Shown piece after piece: positions 51,935 through 60,570 of a stretch of 64,000 nt of DNA. Source of the DNA: Alphaproteobacteria bacterium (GTDB lineage Bacteria > Pseudomonadota > Alphaproteobacteria > Micropepsales > Micropepsaceae). Numbering within the stretch: the first letter of the stretch is position 1; each line of letters begins with the position of its first letter. The stretch lies in assembly GCA_019245415.1 (NCBI GenBank), contig JAFARO010000004.1, positions 124,001-188,000 of the forward strand, given 5' to 3'. The position numbers were made by a program, and so were the translations under genes. Below the pieces are notes generated by a model that was given only the letters and a program-made list of their open reading frames with translations, ran no database searches and was not told where the DNA came from.

Positions 51935-54581
51935 ATTCGGGCGGAGGCGTCATTGCATGGGCCGCGGCAAGCGCGGCGCGCTCGGCGTTGGATACAGCGC
52001 TCAGCACCGCGGTGGCGATGGTGGCGGCGTAAGGCACACTCTGCACCAGCAGCATCACCATCCATAACATCGCCGGCGGCTCGTCGAAGCCGTGCTGCAG
52101 CGCGACAGATACGATCGCGGCGGCGCAAAGCGCGAACAGCGTCGTCTCCTGCCACACCACGCGCAGAGCTTGGCTGAGTAGCGCCGGGTCCTCGCATTTG
52201 GGCGTGCGCAGGAACGGCTTGTTCGAGGTGAAGAGGCCTGCGATCACCGCCTTGGCCACCGAATGCGTCAACGCCAGCCCCGCGACCGATGCCATCAATG
52301 CGCCCCTGAAGCCTGAGCGCACCTTGGGGGGGTAGAGGAGGAACGTCTTGAAGGTCTTGGCGAAGAACAATGCCAGAGCCGCGGCGGAAAGTGCGGGCAT
52401 CGGCGGATAGACATGCGCCGGCGCGATATACATCGCCGCGGTCCAGACTAGGCCCAAGAAGGTCACTATCATGCCGAGCGCGTCGGAGATCCAGGGCAGC
52501 CAGCCCGAGAAGAACTGATAGCGTTGCGCCCAGGTCAACCTGGTCTTCCCGAAGAAGATCGCGCCGGCATGGTGCTTGATGATCTGCATCGCGCCGTAGA
52601 CCCAGCGGTAGCGCTGGGCCTGGAAGGCCTCGAGCGTGTCGGGGATGAGACCGCTGCCCATGCTTTCGGGCACATAGGCGGCGGCATAGCCGGTTTCGAA
52701 CAGCTTGAGGCCCAGCTCCGCATCCTCGGTGATGCACCAGGTGCTCCAGCCGCCCACCTCGGCGAGCGCGTCCTTGCGCACGATGGTCATCGTGCCGTGC
52801 TGGATGATGGCATTGTGCTCGTTGCGCTCGATCATGCCGATATGGAAGAAGCCGCGATATTCCTCATACGCCATCGCCTTGAACAGGCTGGCGCGCGAAT
52901 CGCGATAATCCTGCGGCCCCTGGACCAGTGCCACGCGCGGATCGGCGAAAAGCGGCAGGGTGCGGCGCAGCCACCATGGCTCGACCTGATAATCGCTGTC
53001 GATCACCGCGACATAGTCCGCAACCGGATCGGTCATCTCGAGCGCCATGTTCAGCGCGCCGGCTTTGAATCCCTTGAGCCCGTCGACATGGAAGAAGCGG
53101 AACCGCGGCCCGAGCGAGGCGCAATGCGCTTCCACCGGGCGCCACACCGCCTCGTCCTTGGTGTTGTTGTCGAGGACGATGACCTCGAAATTGTCGTAGT
53201 CCAGGCGCGTCAGGCGATCGAGCGTCTCGATCACCATCTGCGACGGCTCGTTGTAGCAAGGGACATGGATCGAGATTCGCGCCTCCGATTCCGGGATCGC
53301 CGAGGCCACCATGCGCCGCTCCACGCGCCAAAGGCTCGCCGCAAGTTCCACGCCTTCGGTCAGGATCACCGCACAGGCGAGCAGAACCAGCGGCGCCATC
53401 GCGCAGATCATCAGAAAATCGCCGCGGTCGATGTATTCGAGCGTGGTGGCGTCGATCACCGCCAGCAGCCCCGTCGACACCACGGCAATGAGACCGCCCA
53501 TCATGAGATATCCCGGCTGGCGCACGCGCGGCATGCGGCCAAGGATCAGCAGGCCCAGCAAAAGGGTGAGAATTGCCGCAACCAACGCATAGGCGCGCCA
53601 CTCGGGGAAGGATCTGACGGCTCCGGTGAAGGTGAATTTCGCGTTGCCATTGGCATCGAAGATGCCCCAATAGGCGCCGACATCGCCCTCGTTGTTGATC
53701 TTCGTCGGCTGGTCGTAGGCTTCCTCCAGGTAATAGTCGTAGCCCTTCTCCATCGCCATCTGGACGAAGCCGCGCACGAACCATGCCTCGTTGCCGAGCG
53801 ACGGCTCGGCCGCGTTCTTCATCCGCCCTTCCGACGGCCAGCCGGCCTCGCCGATGATGACCGGCTTGTCGGGAAATTCCTGCTCCACATCGGCATAGGC
53901 CCGCTCCAGGAAGTCGAGCGAGTTGCGCGCGGTGGTGCCCTCCCAGTAGGGCAGGAGATGAACCGAGACGACGTCGACATATTTTCCGATTTCCGGTGTC
54001 AGCAGCCAGGTCGACCAAGGCTCCGCGGTGGTGATCTTGATGCGGGCCGGAAGGGCGGCGCGCACGCGCTGGATATAGGCATTGAGCTGATCGGGCGTGA
54101 CGAATGCAAACAGGATCGCTTCGTTGCCCACGAAGACGCGGTCGATCACCTCGCGATTGGCACGCGCGGTCTTGATGCCGAGCTCGATCTCCTTTTCGTT
54201 CTGTTCGAGATCTGGCCCGATCCAGATGCCGAGCGAGACGGTGAGGCCGTAGCGCGCGGCGATCTCGGGCACCTTGTCCATGCCGTGCGCGACGGTGTAG
54301 GTGCGGATATGGCCGGTGACGCGCGACAGTTGCGCCATGTCGCGGTCGATGAGATCGGCGGAAACCTCCTCGCCGTCACGGCGGGCGAAGATGTGGCTCG
54401 GATTATAGGCGATGCCGCGAACCTGGCCGTCCCATTCAGGCGCGATGACGCTGGTGTTGCGGCTCGCCCAATAGAGCGCGCTCGCGGCGACCACGAGCGC
54501 AAGCGCAAACGCGATTCGCACCGTCCCGCCGCGCTCGCCCTTGGGCAAGACATCGCGAACCCGTTGGAACAGCCACTCCAT
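51900..54581 (-). CDS. GH17-GT2 fusion, beta-glucan synthase-like (NdvB/NdvC-type)
   Basis: An 893-residue membrane protein. One N-terminal helix (21-39) leads to a periplasmic GH17-like domain with acid/base E154 (VFVGNEA) and nucleophile E245 (IIGEAGWPSEG). Helices at about 330-348, 355-375 and 388-408 follow, then a GT2 cellulose-synthase-like domain with ISIHVPCYNEP, D528-x-D530 (VIDSDYQ), TED 618-620 and QRYRW ending at W660, then more helices. It probably makes and trims a beta-1,3/1,6-glucan across the inner membrane, as in Bradyrhizobium ndv genes. An FKBP gene precedes it by 6 bases. Confidence 0.87.
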   Translation of the reverse strand: MEWLFQRVRDVLPKGERGGTVRIAFALALVVAASALYWASRNTSVIAPEWDGQVRGIAYNPSHIFARRDGEEVSADLIDRDMAQLSRVTGHIRTYTVAHGMDKVPEIAARYGLTVSLGIWIGPDLEQNEKEIELGIKTARANREVIDRVFVGNEAILFAFVTPDQLNAYIQRVRAALPARIKITTAEPWSTWLLTPEIGKYVDVVSVHLLPYWEGTTARNSLDFLERAYADVEQEFPDKPVIIGEAGWPSEGRMKNAAEPSLGNEAWFVRGFVQMAMEKGYDYYLEEAYDQPTKINNEGDVGAYWGIFDANGNAKFTFTGAVRSFPEWRAYALVAAILTLLLGLLILGRMPRVRQPGYLMMGGLIAVVSTGLLAVIDATTLEYIDRGDFLMICAMAPLVLLACAVILTEGVELAASLWRVERRMVASAIPESEARISIHVPCYNEPSQMVIETLDRLTRLDYDNFEVIVLDNNTKDEAVWRPVEAHCASLGPRFRFFHVDGLKGFKAGALNMALEMTDPVADYVAVIDSDYQVEPWWLRRTLPLFADPRVALVQGPQDYRDSRASLFKAMAYEEYRGFFHIGMIERNEHNAIIQHGTMTIVRKDALAEVGGWSTWCITEDAELGLKLFETGYAAAYVPESMGSGLIPDTLEAFQAQRYRWVYGAMQIIKHHAGAIFFGKTRLTWAQRYQFFSGWLPWISDALGMIVTFLGLVWTAAMYIAPAHVYPPMPALSAAALALFFAKTFKTFLLYPPKVRSGFRGALMASVAGLALTHSVAKAVIAGLFTSNKPFLRTPKCEDPALLSQALRVVWQETTLFALCAAAIVSVALQHGFDEPPAMLWMVMLLVQSVPYAATIATAVLSAVSNAERAALAAAHAMTPPPEFKEAAQLSFPD

Positions 54582-54587
54582 CAGTCC

Positions 54588-55106
54588 TCAATTCGCGCCG
54601 TTGCCGGGCGAGCTTTCGTCGTCCTTGTGAGGAGGTTCCTTGTAAGGCGTCACGGTGACCAGCGTCAGATCGAAGACCAATGCTTGGTTCGGCGGGATAG
54701 CACCGGCGCCGGCGCCGCGCGCGCCATAGGCGAGATTGGCGGGGATGACGATCTGCCATTGATCGCCCTCGCGCATCAGTGTCAGCGCTTCGGTCCAGCC
54801 CGGGATGACGTCGCTGAGCTTGAGCTGTGCCGGGAGCCCGGGCTCGGTGCCGTCAAACACGGTGCCGTTGATGAGCGAACCCGTGTAGTAGACGGTGACG
54901 GTATCGAGCGGGCCGGGTCGCTTGCCGAAGCCGTTGTGGATGATGCGGTATTGCAATCCGCTGGGCCGCACGATCACCCCGGCCTTCCTGGCATTGGCGG
55001 CGAGAAAGGCTGCGTTGGCCTCGACGCTCAGCGCATTGGCCGCCGCAAGCGCGGGACTCGCGGCCAGCAGGGCAAACAGGCCAAGGAGTGCCGCCAGATG
55101 TCTCAT
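54588..55106 (-). CDS. Secreted FKBP-type peptidyl-prolyl isomerase
   Basis: A 172-residue periplasmic protein with a signal peptide (LLGLFALLAASPALAAA). A short helical linker leads to the FKBP domain (about 48-152) with VTVYYTGSLINGTVFDGTEPG, DVIPGWTEALTLMREGDQWQIVIPANLAYG and ALVFDLTLVTVT. The aromatic active-site residues are present. The C-terminus is short and acidic. It assists folding of exported proteins; its gene lies immediately before the glucan synthase, whose periplasmic GH17 domain could be a client. Confidence 0.92.
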   Translation of the reverse strand: MRHLAALLGLFALLAASPALAAANALSVEANAAFLAANARKAGVIVRPSGLQYRIIHNGFGKRPGPLDTVTVYYTGSLINGTVFDGTEPGLPAQLKLSDVIPGWTEALTLMREGDQWQIVIPANLAYGARGAGAGAIPPNQALVFDLTLVTVTPYKEPPHKDDESSPGNGAN

Positions 55107-55178
55107 CAGTTGGTCCTCGTGACAGCTAACGCGAAAGCCGGCGCTTTTGCGCGCGCGCCCACGCCTTTGATGGGAGAC

Positions 55179-55646
55179 TTAAGACCCGAACATGCGGCCG
55201 AGCAATGACCGCTTGCGTACCGGTTTGCCGATCAGAATTCCGATCGGCTCGGCCTGCGCCTTGGCCCCGCGCCGGGACTTGGGCTTCGGGGCGGGGGCGA
55301 CCACCGGCATCCGGGCGGCAATGGATGCCGGTGCGCCGGCGGTGACAGCGACGCCTGCAACCGGCGCCTTGGCATCGGGCAGCGGCTGAAAGCGCGGCAG
55401 CAGCAGCGCGCCTTCTGTCGTGGGCTTGATGGTGCATACGGGCCCCACGCACTGGATCATGTATTTCTTCGACCAAGCTTCTTCCGGGCTCGCGACATAG
55501 GCTTCGCTCTCGGGGGGCCGCTGGCCCGAGCGGGTCCGCTCGAGCTGCTGGTCCTTGACGCTGCTGGCGACGCGGCCCAGGCGTTCGGCCGCATCGGCGA
55601 GCGCAGCGCTGCGCCGTGTGCCGGGCTCGAAGGGGTTGCTGGACAT
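55179..55646 (-). CDS. Hypothetical protein linked to the Ntn-hydrolase-like gene
   Basis: A 155-residue protein without signal peptide. The first ~55 residues are charged and helical (RRSAALADAAERLGRVASSVKDQQLERTRSG). A short ordered part with two Cys follows (KKYMIQCVGPVCTIKP). The second half is low-complexity, rich in Ala, Pro and Lys, and ends in a basic tail (KPVRKRSLLGRMFGS). No family is recognised. It starts 3 bases after the Ntn-hydrolase-like gene, so the two are co-expressed and may work together. Confidence 0.6.
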   Translation of the reverse strand: MSSNPFEPGTRRSAALADAAERLGRVASSVKDQQLERTRSGQRPPESEAYVASPEEAWSKKYMIQCVGPVCTIKPTTEGALLLPRFQPLPDAKAPVAGVAVTAGAPASIAARMPVVAPAPKPKSRRGAKAQAEPIGILIGKPVRKRSLLGRMFGS

Positions 55647-55649
55647 GGG

Positions 55650-56897
55650 CTAGCCTCCATCCTGCCTGGTGAACCATTGAAAGCCGTTCTCGCGGCTGAT
55701 CACGGCCACGTCGATTGCGCCCCCCACGGTCTGTTTCTGCGCCATGATCCGCTTCTTGAACACGTTCAGCATGACGAGCTCGCGCGCAGTCTCGGCAAGC
55801 TCGTTGCGCGCGGCGATTTCAAGCACGCGCAGCACCGGATTGATATAGGCCTGCTGCTGATAGTCGCCGATCATGCCGCGGAACGCATCGAGATATTGCG
55901 GCACCAGGTCGCCCTGAAACCTGCGGCGCACTTCGTCGCGTTGCGCGGAATCGCTCGCGGGTATGGCCGAGACCACCTGGTCCACGATGGCGTGCAGCAT
56001 CATCCTGACAACGCCGTAGACGCGCCGCTCCAGGCCGTAGTCGATGCCGCGGATGAAGGCGTGCGTCACCTCGCTGTCGGCGAACATGCGGATCTTGGAG
56101 CGCGTCTCGGTGTCGATGACGTCCATCGAAGCCTGGCCACGCTTGACGATACCGCTGACCACGGCGGACAGGAGATAGGTGACGACCACGGGATAGCGGT
56201 CTTCCGTGCCGAAGCCCGCAAACACCAGCCCGGTCACGTCTTCGAGAAAGAGATCCTTGACGACGGCGAACACCGCAATGTCGCGCAGCTGCTGGAGGCT
56301 GCTTTGGCCCAAACCGAACGGTGCGAAGCCGTAATGGATCAGCTCTTCGATGATCTCGGTGTGCTCGCGGGCAATCTTGTCGCCGAAACCCTGCGGGAAA
56401 CAGGCGAGCTCGCCGCGCGGCTTGCCGTCGTCGCGGAACTGATAGTCGTGCCAGATGCGCGACACGGCTTCGGCCAAGACCTTGGCGTCGTCGATCGTGT
56501 CGTCTTCGCCGGTCTCGCGCAGGTATTGCGCCAAGTGGAAAATGTAGCGGTAGACCGAGGCGAGCAGCCGCTTGTAATCGTCCTTCTGCCGGTCGGGGGG
56601 AAAGAATTCGTTCAAATTATCGAGGGCGCCGGTGAAGCTGAGCGCATAGTCGTTGAGATGGGCGAACGCCTTGGGCCGGACCTTCTTCTGGTAGTGGTCG
56701 ATCAGCTGCTCCCAGGGATGGCCCATGATGTCGGCAACGCCGAAGAACATCACCCCAACGGGGCGGCCATCGAGCAGGTTGAACAGCTTGCGCGTGTCGT
56801 TGCGCACGACCACGGTACTGCCGTCGATGAGGGTCACGGCGGAGTCGGCGGCAAGCGCCACCGCGCGCTGGTTCATCACCGCGATTTCGGATGTCAT
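55650..56897 (-). CDS. Proteasome-fold (Ntn-hydrolase-like) protein of unknown function
   Basis: A 415-residue protein whose N-terminus looks like a proteasome beta or HslV subunit. The ATG at 56897 is followed at once by Thr (TSEIAVMNQRAVALAADSAVT), so removal of Met would expose Thr1. Counting from that Thr, the Asp of LAADS is residue 17, as in HslV. A Lys in NDTRKLF falls at 36, near the catalytic Lys33. GVMFFGVADIMG matches the following strands, and GGAIDVAVISRENG near the C-terminus is a typical last strand pair. The ~250-residue helical insert in between is far larger than in HslV. A threonine peptidase or amidase activity is inferred, not shown. Confidence 0.7.
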   Translation of the reverse strand: MTSEIAVMNQRAVALAADSAVTLIDGSTVVVRNDTRKLFNLLDGRPVGVMFFGVADIMGHPWEQLIDHYQKKVRPKAFAHLNDYALSFTGALDNLNEFFPPDRQKDDYKRLLASVYRYIFHLAQYLRETGEDDTIDDAKVLAEAVSRIWHDYQFRDDGKPRGELACFPQGFGDKIAREHTEIIEELIHYGFAPFGLGQSSLQQLRDIAVFAVVKDLFLEDVTGLVFAGFGTEDRYPVVVTYLLSAVVSGIVKRGQASMDVIDTETRSKIRMFADSEVTHAFIRGIDYGLERRVYGVVRMMLHAIVDQVVSAIPASDSAQRDEVRRRFQGDLVPQYLDAFRGMIGDYQQQAYINPVLRVLEIAARNELAETARELVMLNVFKKRIMAQKQTVGGAIDVAVISRENGFQWFTRQDGG

Positions 56898-57005
56898 GCC
56901 CAAAACCTTAACCGCCCACCGCGGCGAAGCATGTCATATCCACGCCGCGGTTGGGAAGATGCGCCAAAACATGGTTACTATCGCAAAGCGGCAATGGAGC
57001 GAGAG

Positions 57006-57782
57006 ATGTACAAGCCATTCGATCTGACGGGAAAAGTGGCGCTTGTCACGGGCGGGAACGGCGGCATCGGGCTCGGCATGGCCGACGCCCTGGCCCAGGC
57101 GGGTGCCGATGTCGTGATCTGGGGCACCAATGACGGCAAGAACGCGGCGGCGCTGGAGTCGCTGCGCGGCCATGGACGGCGCGTCTCCGCCCGCAAGGTC
57201 GACGTCTCCAACGAGACCGAAGTGGCGGAGGGCATCAAGGCGGCGCTGGCAGAGATGGGGCGGCTCGACTGCGTCGTCGCCAATGCCGGCATCGGAGGGG
57301 GCGCCCCGATCGCGGAGATGACGACCGACCTGTTCCGCAAGGTACATCGCGTCAACGAGGAGGGCGTGTTCTTCACTTTTCGCGAGGCGGCGCGGCACAT
57401 GATGGCGCGCGCCGGCGAAGGCGATGCCGGCGGCTCGCTCGTGGTGGTGGCGAGCACCGCCGGCATCGAGGGCGCGGCGCGCAACTCGGCCTATGGCGCG
57501 AGCAAGGGGGCGGTGATGTCGATGGCGCGCGCGCTGGCGGTGGAGCTGGCGCGCTACGGCGTGCGGGTGAACTCGATCGCGCCCGGCTGGATCGCGACCG
57601 ACATGACCGCCGGCGCGCAGCAGAACAAGGTCTTCGCCGAGAAGGTCGTGCCGCGAATCCCTGCGCGGCGCTGGGGACGGCCTGAAGATTTCGGCGGCAT
57701 CGCGGTGTATCTGGCCAGCGACGCCTCGGCATACCACACCGGAGAGACCTTCGTGATCGACGGGGGATATACGAAGTTTTGA
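57006..57782 (+). CDS. Short-chain dehydrogenase/reductase (FabG-like)
   Basis: A 258-residue classical SDR. The cofactor loop is TGGNGGIGLGMADALAQ, followed by NAGIGGG, the catalytic Ser in VVASTAGIEG, YGASKGAVMSMARALA (Tyr-x3-Lys), VNSIAPGWIATDMT and the C-terminal ETFVIDGGYTKF. It probably reduces a keto group with NAD(P)H; the substrate is not determined. The ATG at 57006 has GGAG five bases upstream; an ATG at 56994 is possible. A bidirectional terminator separates it from ctrA. Confidence 0.9.
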   Translation: MYKPFDLTGKVALVTGGNGGIGLGMADALAQAGADVVIWGTNDGKNAAALESLRGHGRRVSARKVDVSNETEVAEGIKAALAEMGRLDCVVANAGIGGGAPIAEMTTDLFRKVHRVNEEGVFFTFREAARHMMARAGEGDAGGSLVVVASTAGIEGAARNSAYGASKGAVMSMARALAVELARYGVRVNSIAPGWIATDMTAGAQQNKVFAEKVVPRIPARRWGRPEDFGGIAVYLASDASAYHTGETFVIDGGYTKF

Positions 57783-57807
57783 TCTCACCCTCTACAGCCC
57801 AAAGAAA

Positions 57808-57835
57808 AAGGGCGCCGTGTCGGCGCCCTTTCCAT
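57808..57835. terminator. Intrinsic terminator shared by the SDR gene and ctrA
   Basis: AAGGGCGCC and GGCGCCCTT form a perfect 9-base stem around a 5-base loop. An A-rich run precedes it and TTTCC follows, so it can work in both directions. It lies 26 bases after the plus-strand SDR stop and 27 bases after the minus-strand ctrA stop. Confidence 0.85.
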
Positions 57836-57856
57836 TTCCGATAAGGGGAGTGAGCG

Positions 57857-58555
57857 TTAAGCGGCGGCGGTGTCGGCGGCGATGGGATCGCGCAGCACAT
57901 AGCCGCGGCCCCAGACGGTCTCGATGTAATTGTCGCCGTTGGTGGCGGCGGCCAGCTTCTTGCGCAGTTTGCAGATGAAGACGTCGATGATCTTGAGCTC
58001 GGGCTCGTCCATGCCGCCATAGAGATGATTGAGGAACATCTCCTTTGTCAGGGTCGTGCCCTTGCGCAGCGAGAGCAGCTCCAGCATCTGGTATTCCTTG
58101 CCGGTCAGGTGCACGCGGCTGCCGTCGACTTCCACCGTCTTGGCGTCGAGGTTGACCGTGAGCTTGCCGGTGGTGATGACCGATTGCGAATGGCCCTTGG
58201 AGCGGCGCACCACCGCCTGAATGCGTGCCACCAGCTCGTCCTTGTGGAACGGCTTGGTCATGTAATCGTCGGCGCCGAAGCCCAGCGCCTTGACCTTGGC
58301 CTCGACGATGGCGTTACCCGAAAGGATGAGGACCGGCGTCTGCACCTTGGCGACGCGCAGGCTCTTGAGCACCTCGAATCCGCTCATGTCCGGCAACTGC
58401 AAGTCGAGCACGATGATGTCGTAGTCATAGAGCTTGCCGAGGTCGATGCCTTCCTCGCCCAGATCCGTGGTGTAGACGTTGAAGCCCTCGCTGCGCAGCA
58501 TCAACTCGATGCTGCGCGCCATGGCGCTGTCGTCTTCGATCAGGAGCACGCGCAT
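57857..58555 (-). CDS. ctrA: Cell cycle transcriptional regulator CtrA
   Basis: A 232-residue OmpR-type response regulator. The receiver domain has acidic E7-D8-D9, phospho-acceptor D51 ([15 protein letters not shown]), ILSGN and K104 region [10 protein letters not shown]. The DNA-binding domain shows [49 protein letters not shown] (described at about 140-205) and [10 protein letters not shown]. It is nearly canonical CtrA and ends in the Ala-rich tail expected for its degradation. CtrA controls the cell cycle, flagellum and division genes in alphaproteobacteria. It diverges from fliI across 250 bases with CtrA-like sites. Confidence 0.96.
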   Translation of the reverse strand: MRVLLIEDDSAMARSIELMLRSEGFNVYTTDLGEEGIDLGKLYDYDIIVLDLQLPDMSGFEVLKSLRVAKVQTPVLILSGNAIVEAKVKALGFGADDYMTKPFHKDELVARIQAVVRRSKGHSQSVITTGKLTVNLDAKTVEVDGSRVHLTGKEYQMLELLSLRKGTTLTKEMFLNHLYGGMDEPELKIIDVFICKLRKKLAAATNGDNYIETVWGRGYVLRDPIAADTAAA

Positions 58556-58598
58556 GTGTCGTTCACCTCTTTGCGGGCCGTGCTTTTTGCTGGCCCCC

Positions 58599-58637
58599 GT
58601 TAACCGAACTTCGCAACCGTAAACTTAAATGGTTAAC
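58599..58637. promoter_or_regulatory. CtrA-type binding elements upstream of ctrA
   Basis: GTTAAC occurs at 58599-58604 and again at 58632-58637. The second is part of TTAAATGGTTAAC, whose complement contains the CtrA half-site TTAACCAT. These lie 44-82 bases upstream of the ctrA start and suit autoregulation as known in Caulobacter. The classic TTAA-N7-TTAA spacing is not met exactly. Confidence 0.55.
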
Positions 58638-58714
58638 ATCCGATTGCATTGTTCGTTTCGTTGCACCAGTCCGAAACACTACGGACCGGGTCCGCCCCAA
58701 TGGGCCATCCCATT

Positions 58715-58745
58715 GATTCGATTTGTTAAGTTTACCGCGACTTAA
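58715..58745. promoter_or_regulatory. GANTC methylation site and CtrA-like element near fliI
   Basis: GATTC at 58715-58719 is a CcrM-type GANTC site. TTAA boxes lie at 58726 and 58742. On the minus strand the second reads TTAA-N7-TAAA, one base from the CtrA consensus. Their position 63-93 bases before fliI and 160-190 before ctrA would let both genes be tied to replication and to CtrA. Confidence 0.5.
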
Positions 58746-58807
58746 AACCTTCGCTGCAACATGTCCCGTTGAAGGCCTGCCAAAGGCCCTTCGGCAAGGA
58801 CAATGCG

Positions 58808-60145
58808 ATGCGCGCCCTCATTCAGGAGATCGACGCCGTTCCCCGCCTCACCCGCTTCGGGCGTGTGGCGCGGATCGAAGGCCTGCTGGTCGAAGTGACC
58901 GGAGCCGCAGGCGCGATCAGCCTTGGTGCACAGTTAAGGCTAAGTGGCGGGGCTGGCAAGCAAATTTCTTGTGAGGTGGTCGGCTTTCGCGATGGCCGCG
59001 CGCTGGCCATGCCGCTGGGCAGCCTGGACGGCATGACGCTTTCGGCCCGTGCCGATTTCGAGGATCGCCCCGCGGTGATCTACCCTTCCACCGCCTGGCT
59101 CGGCCGGGTTCTCGATGCCTTCGCCCGGCCGCAGGACGGCAGAGGGCTGCTGCCGCAGGGCGCCGAAGCCTATCCGATCAAGGCCCAGGCCCCGGTCGCG
59201 CATGCGCGCGAACGTGTCGGCGCAAAGCTCGATCTCGGCGTGCGTGCGCTCAACGCTTTCGCCACCTGCTGCAAGGGCCAGCGCATGGGCATCTTCTCAG
59301 GCAGCGGCGTCGGCAAATCGACCCTGCTCGCCATGCTCGCGCGCAACACCGAGGCGGACGCCATCGTCATCGGACTGATCGGCGAGCGCGGTCGCGAGGT
59401 GAAGGAATTCATCGAGGACGACCTTGGTCCCGAAGGCCTGGCGCGCAGCGTCGTGGTGGCGGCGTCCTCGGACGAGCCGCCTCTGGTGCGCCGCCAAGCA
59501 GCCTACGTGGCAATGACCGTGGCCGAACAGCTCAGGGACCAGGGCTTGCATGTGCTCCTGCTGATGGACAGCGTCACGCGTTTCGCGATGGCACAGCGCG
59601 AAGTGGGCCTGTCGGCGGGCGAGCCGCCGGCACAGAAGGGCTATACCCCGACCGTCTTCGCCGAACTACCGCGTTTGCTGGAGCGCGCGGGTCCTGGTCC
59701 GGCCGGCTGCACTGGCTCGATCACGGGTCTCTTCACCGTCCTCGTCGAAGGCGACGACCATAACGAGCCCATCGCCGATGCGGTGCGCGGCATCCTCGAC
59801 GGCCATATCGTGCTGGAACGCAGCATCGCCGAACGCGGCCGCTTTCCGGCCATCAACGTGCTTAAATCCGTCTCCCGGGCCATGCCGGGCTGCAACAGCG
59901 CGGCCGAGCAGCACGTCGTGGCCGAAGCCCGTGCGCCCCTGGCGCTCTATGACGACATGGCGGACCTGATCCGGCTCGGTGCCTACAAACAGGGCACCAA
60001 TGCCCAGGTCGACCGCGCCATCGCACTGCATCCTGCGCTCGAAGCCTTCCTGGCACAGAAGAAGGACGAGCAAGCGTCGTTTGCCGAATCTTATACAGCG
60101 CTGGAGAACATTGTCGGCGCCGAGGGGAAGGGTAGGGTCCCATGA
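58808..60145 (+). CDS. fliI: Flagellar export ATPase FliI
   Basis: A 445-residue ATPase of the type III export apparatus. The P-loop is GIFSGSGVGKSTLL (GSGVGKS at 165-171), followed by VIGLIGERGREVKEFIEDDLG, LLLMDSVTRFAMAQREVGLSAGEPPAQKGY and SITGLFTVLVEGDDHNEPIAD. It powers or gates export of flagellar proteins at the inner membrane. AAGGA lies 8 bases upstream of the ATG at 58808; the TTG at 58769 is less likely. The fliJ gene overlaps its end by 4 bases. CtrA-like sites upstream suggest cell-cycle control. Confidence 0.96.
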   Translation: MRALIQEIDAVPRLTRFGRVARIEGLLVEVTGAAGAISLGAQLRLSGGAGKQISCEVVGFRDGRALAMPLGSLDGMTLSARADFEDRPAVIYPSTAWLGRVLDAFARPQDGRGLLPQGAEAYPIKAQAPVAHARERVGAKLDLGVRALNAFATCCKGQRMGIFSGSGVGKSTLLAMLARNTEADAIVIGLIGERGREVKEFIEDDLGPEGLARSVVVAASSDEPPLVRRQAAYVAMTVAEQLRDQGLHVLLLMDSVTRFAMAQREVGLSAGEPPAQKGYTPTVFAELPRLLERAGPGPAGCTGSITGLFTVLVEGDDHNEPIADAVRGILDGHIVLERSIAERGRFPAINVLKSVSRAMPGCNSAAEQHVVAEARAPLALYDDMADLIRLGAYKQGTNAQVDRAIALHPALEAFLAQKKDEQASFAESYTALENIVGAEGKGRVP

Positions 60146-60570
60146 AACGAACCAACACCTTGATACGGCTGCGGCGCTTTAGGGTCGACGACCTGAAACG
60201 CCGGCTGGCGACGCTGGATGCGATGAAGGCCGACGTCGAGCGCAAACTCGCCGATCTCGAGGACAGCGTGACGCGCGAGCGCCGGCGCGCCGGCGATTCC
60301 GACATCGGCCGGCTCGCCTTTCCCTCCTTCCTGCGATCCATCGAGACGCGGCGCGAGAATCTGCGCGCCACGCAAAAGGACATCGAACGCGAGCGGGCGC
60401 AGGCCCAGGAGGATCTCGCCGGCGCCTATCAGGACCTGAAGGCGCTCGAGCTGGCCGCGGAGCAGCAAGCCAAGCGCGCCGGCGAAGCGGACACCCGCCG
60501 CAACCAGTCGCGCATGGACGAGATGGCGCTGGTCAGGCACCTGCGCAAACACGCGCTCAGGAGCGTTTAG
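60142..60570 (+). CDS. fliJ: Flagellar export protein FliJ-like
   Basis: A 142-residue, highly charged, almost wholly helical protein with coiled-coil heptads throughout (DDLKRRLATLDAMKADVERKLADLE and ARTQKDIERERAQAQEDL-like stretches). Position directly after fliI with an ATGA overlap, size and coiled-coil form fit FliJ, the stalk that links FliI to the export gate. FliJ sequences diverge quickly, so the call leans on context. Its end overlaps the convergent GloVer-repeat gene by 4 bases. Confidence 0.85.
   Translation: MKRTNTLIRLRRFRVDDLKRRLATLDAMKADVERKLADLEDSVTRERRRAGDSDIGRLAFPSFLRSIETRRENLRATQKDIERERAQAQEDLAGAYQDLKALELAAEQQAKRAGEADTRRNQSRMDEMALVRHLRKHALRSV

Noticed and set aside
52524..55208. 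An 894-codon plus-strand frame opposite the glucan synthase and FKBP genes
   Set aside because: It is a GC-driven shadow: low-complexity Arg/Asp/His-rich sequence without any motif, fully antisense to well-supported genes.
55677..57005. A 701-codon plus-strand frame whose first ~440 codons precede the FabG-like SDR
   Set aside because: The extra part reads antisense to the Ntn-hydrolase-like gene and has no domain; the real SDR starts at 57006 with its own ribosome site.
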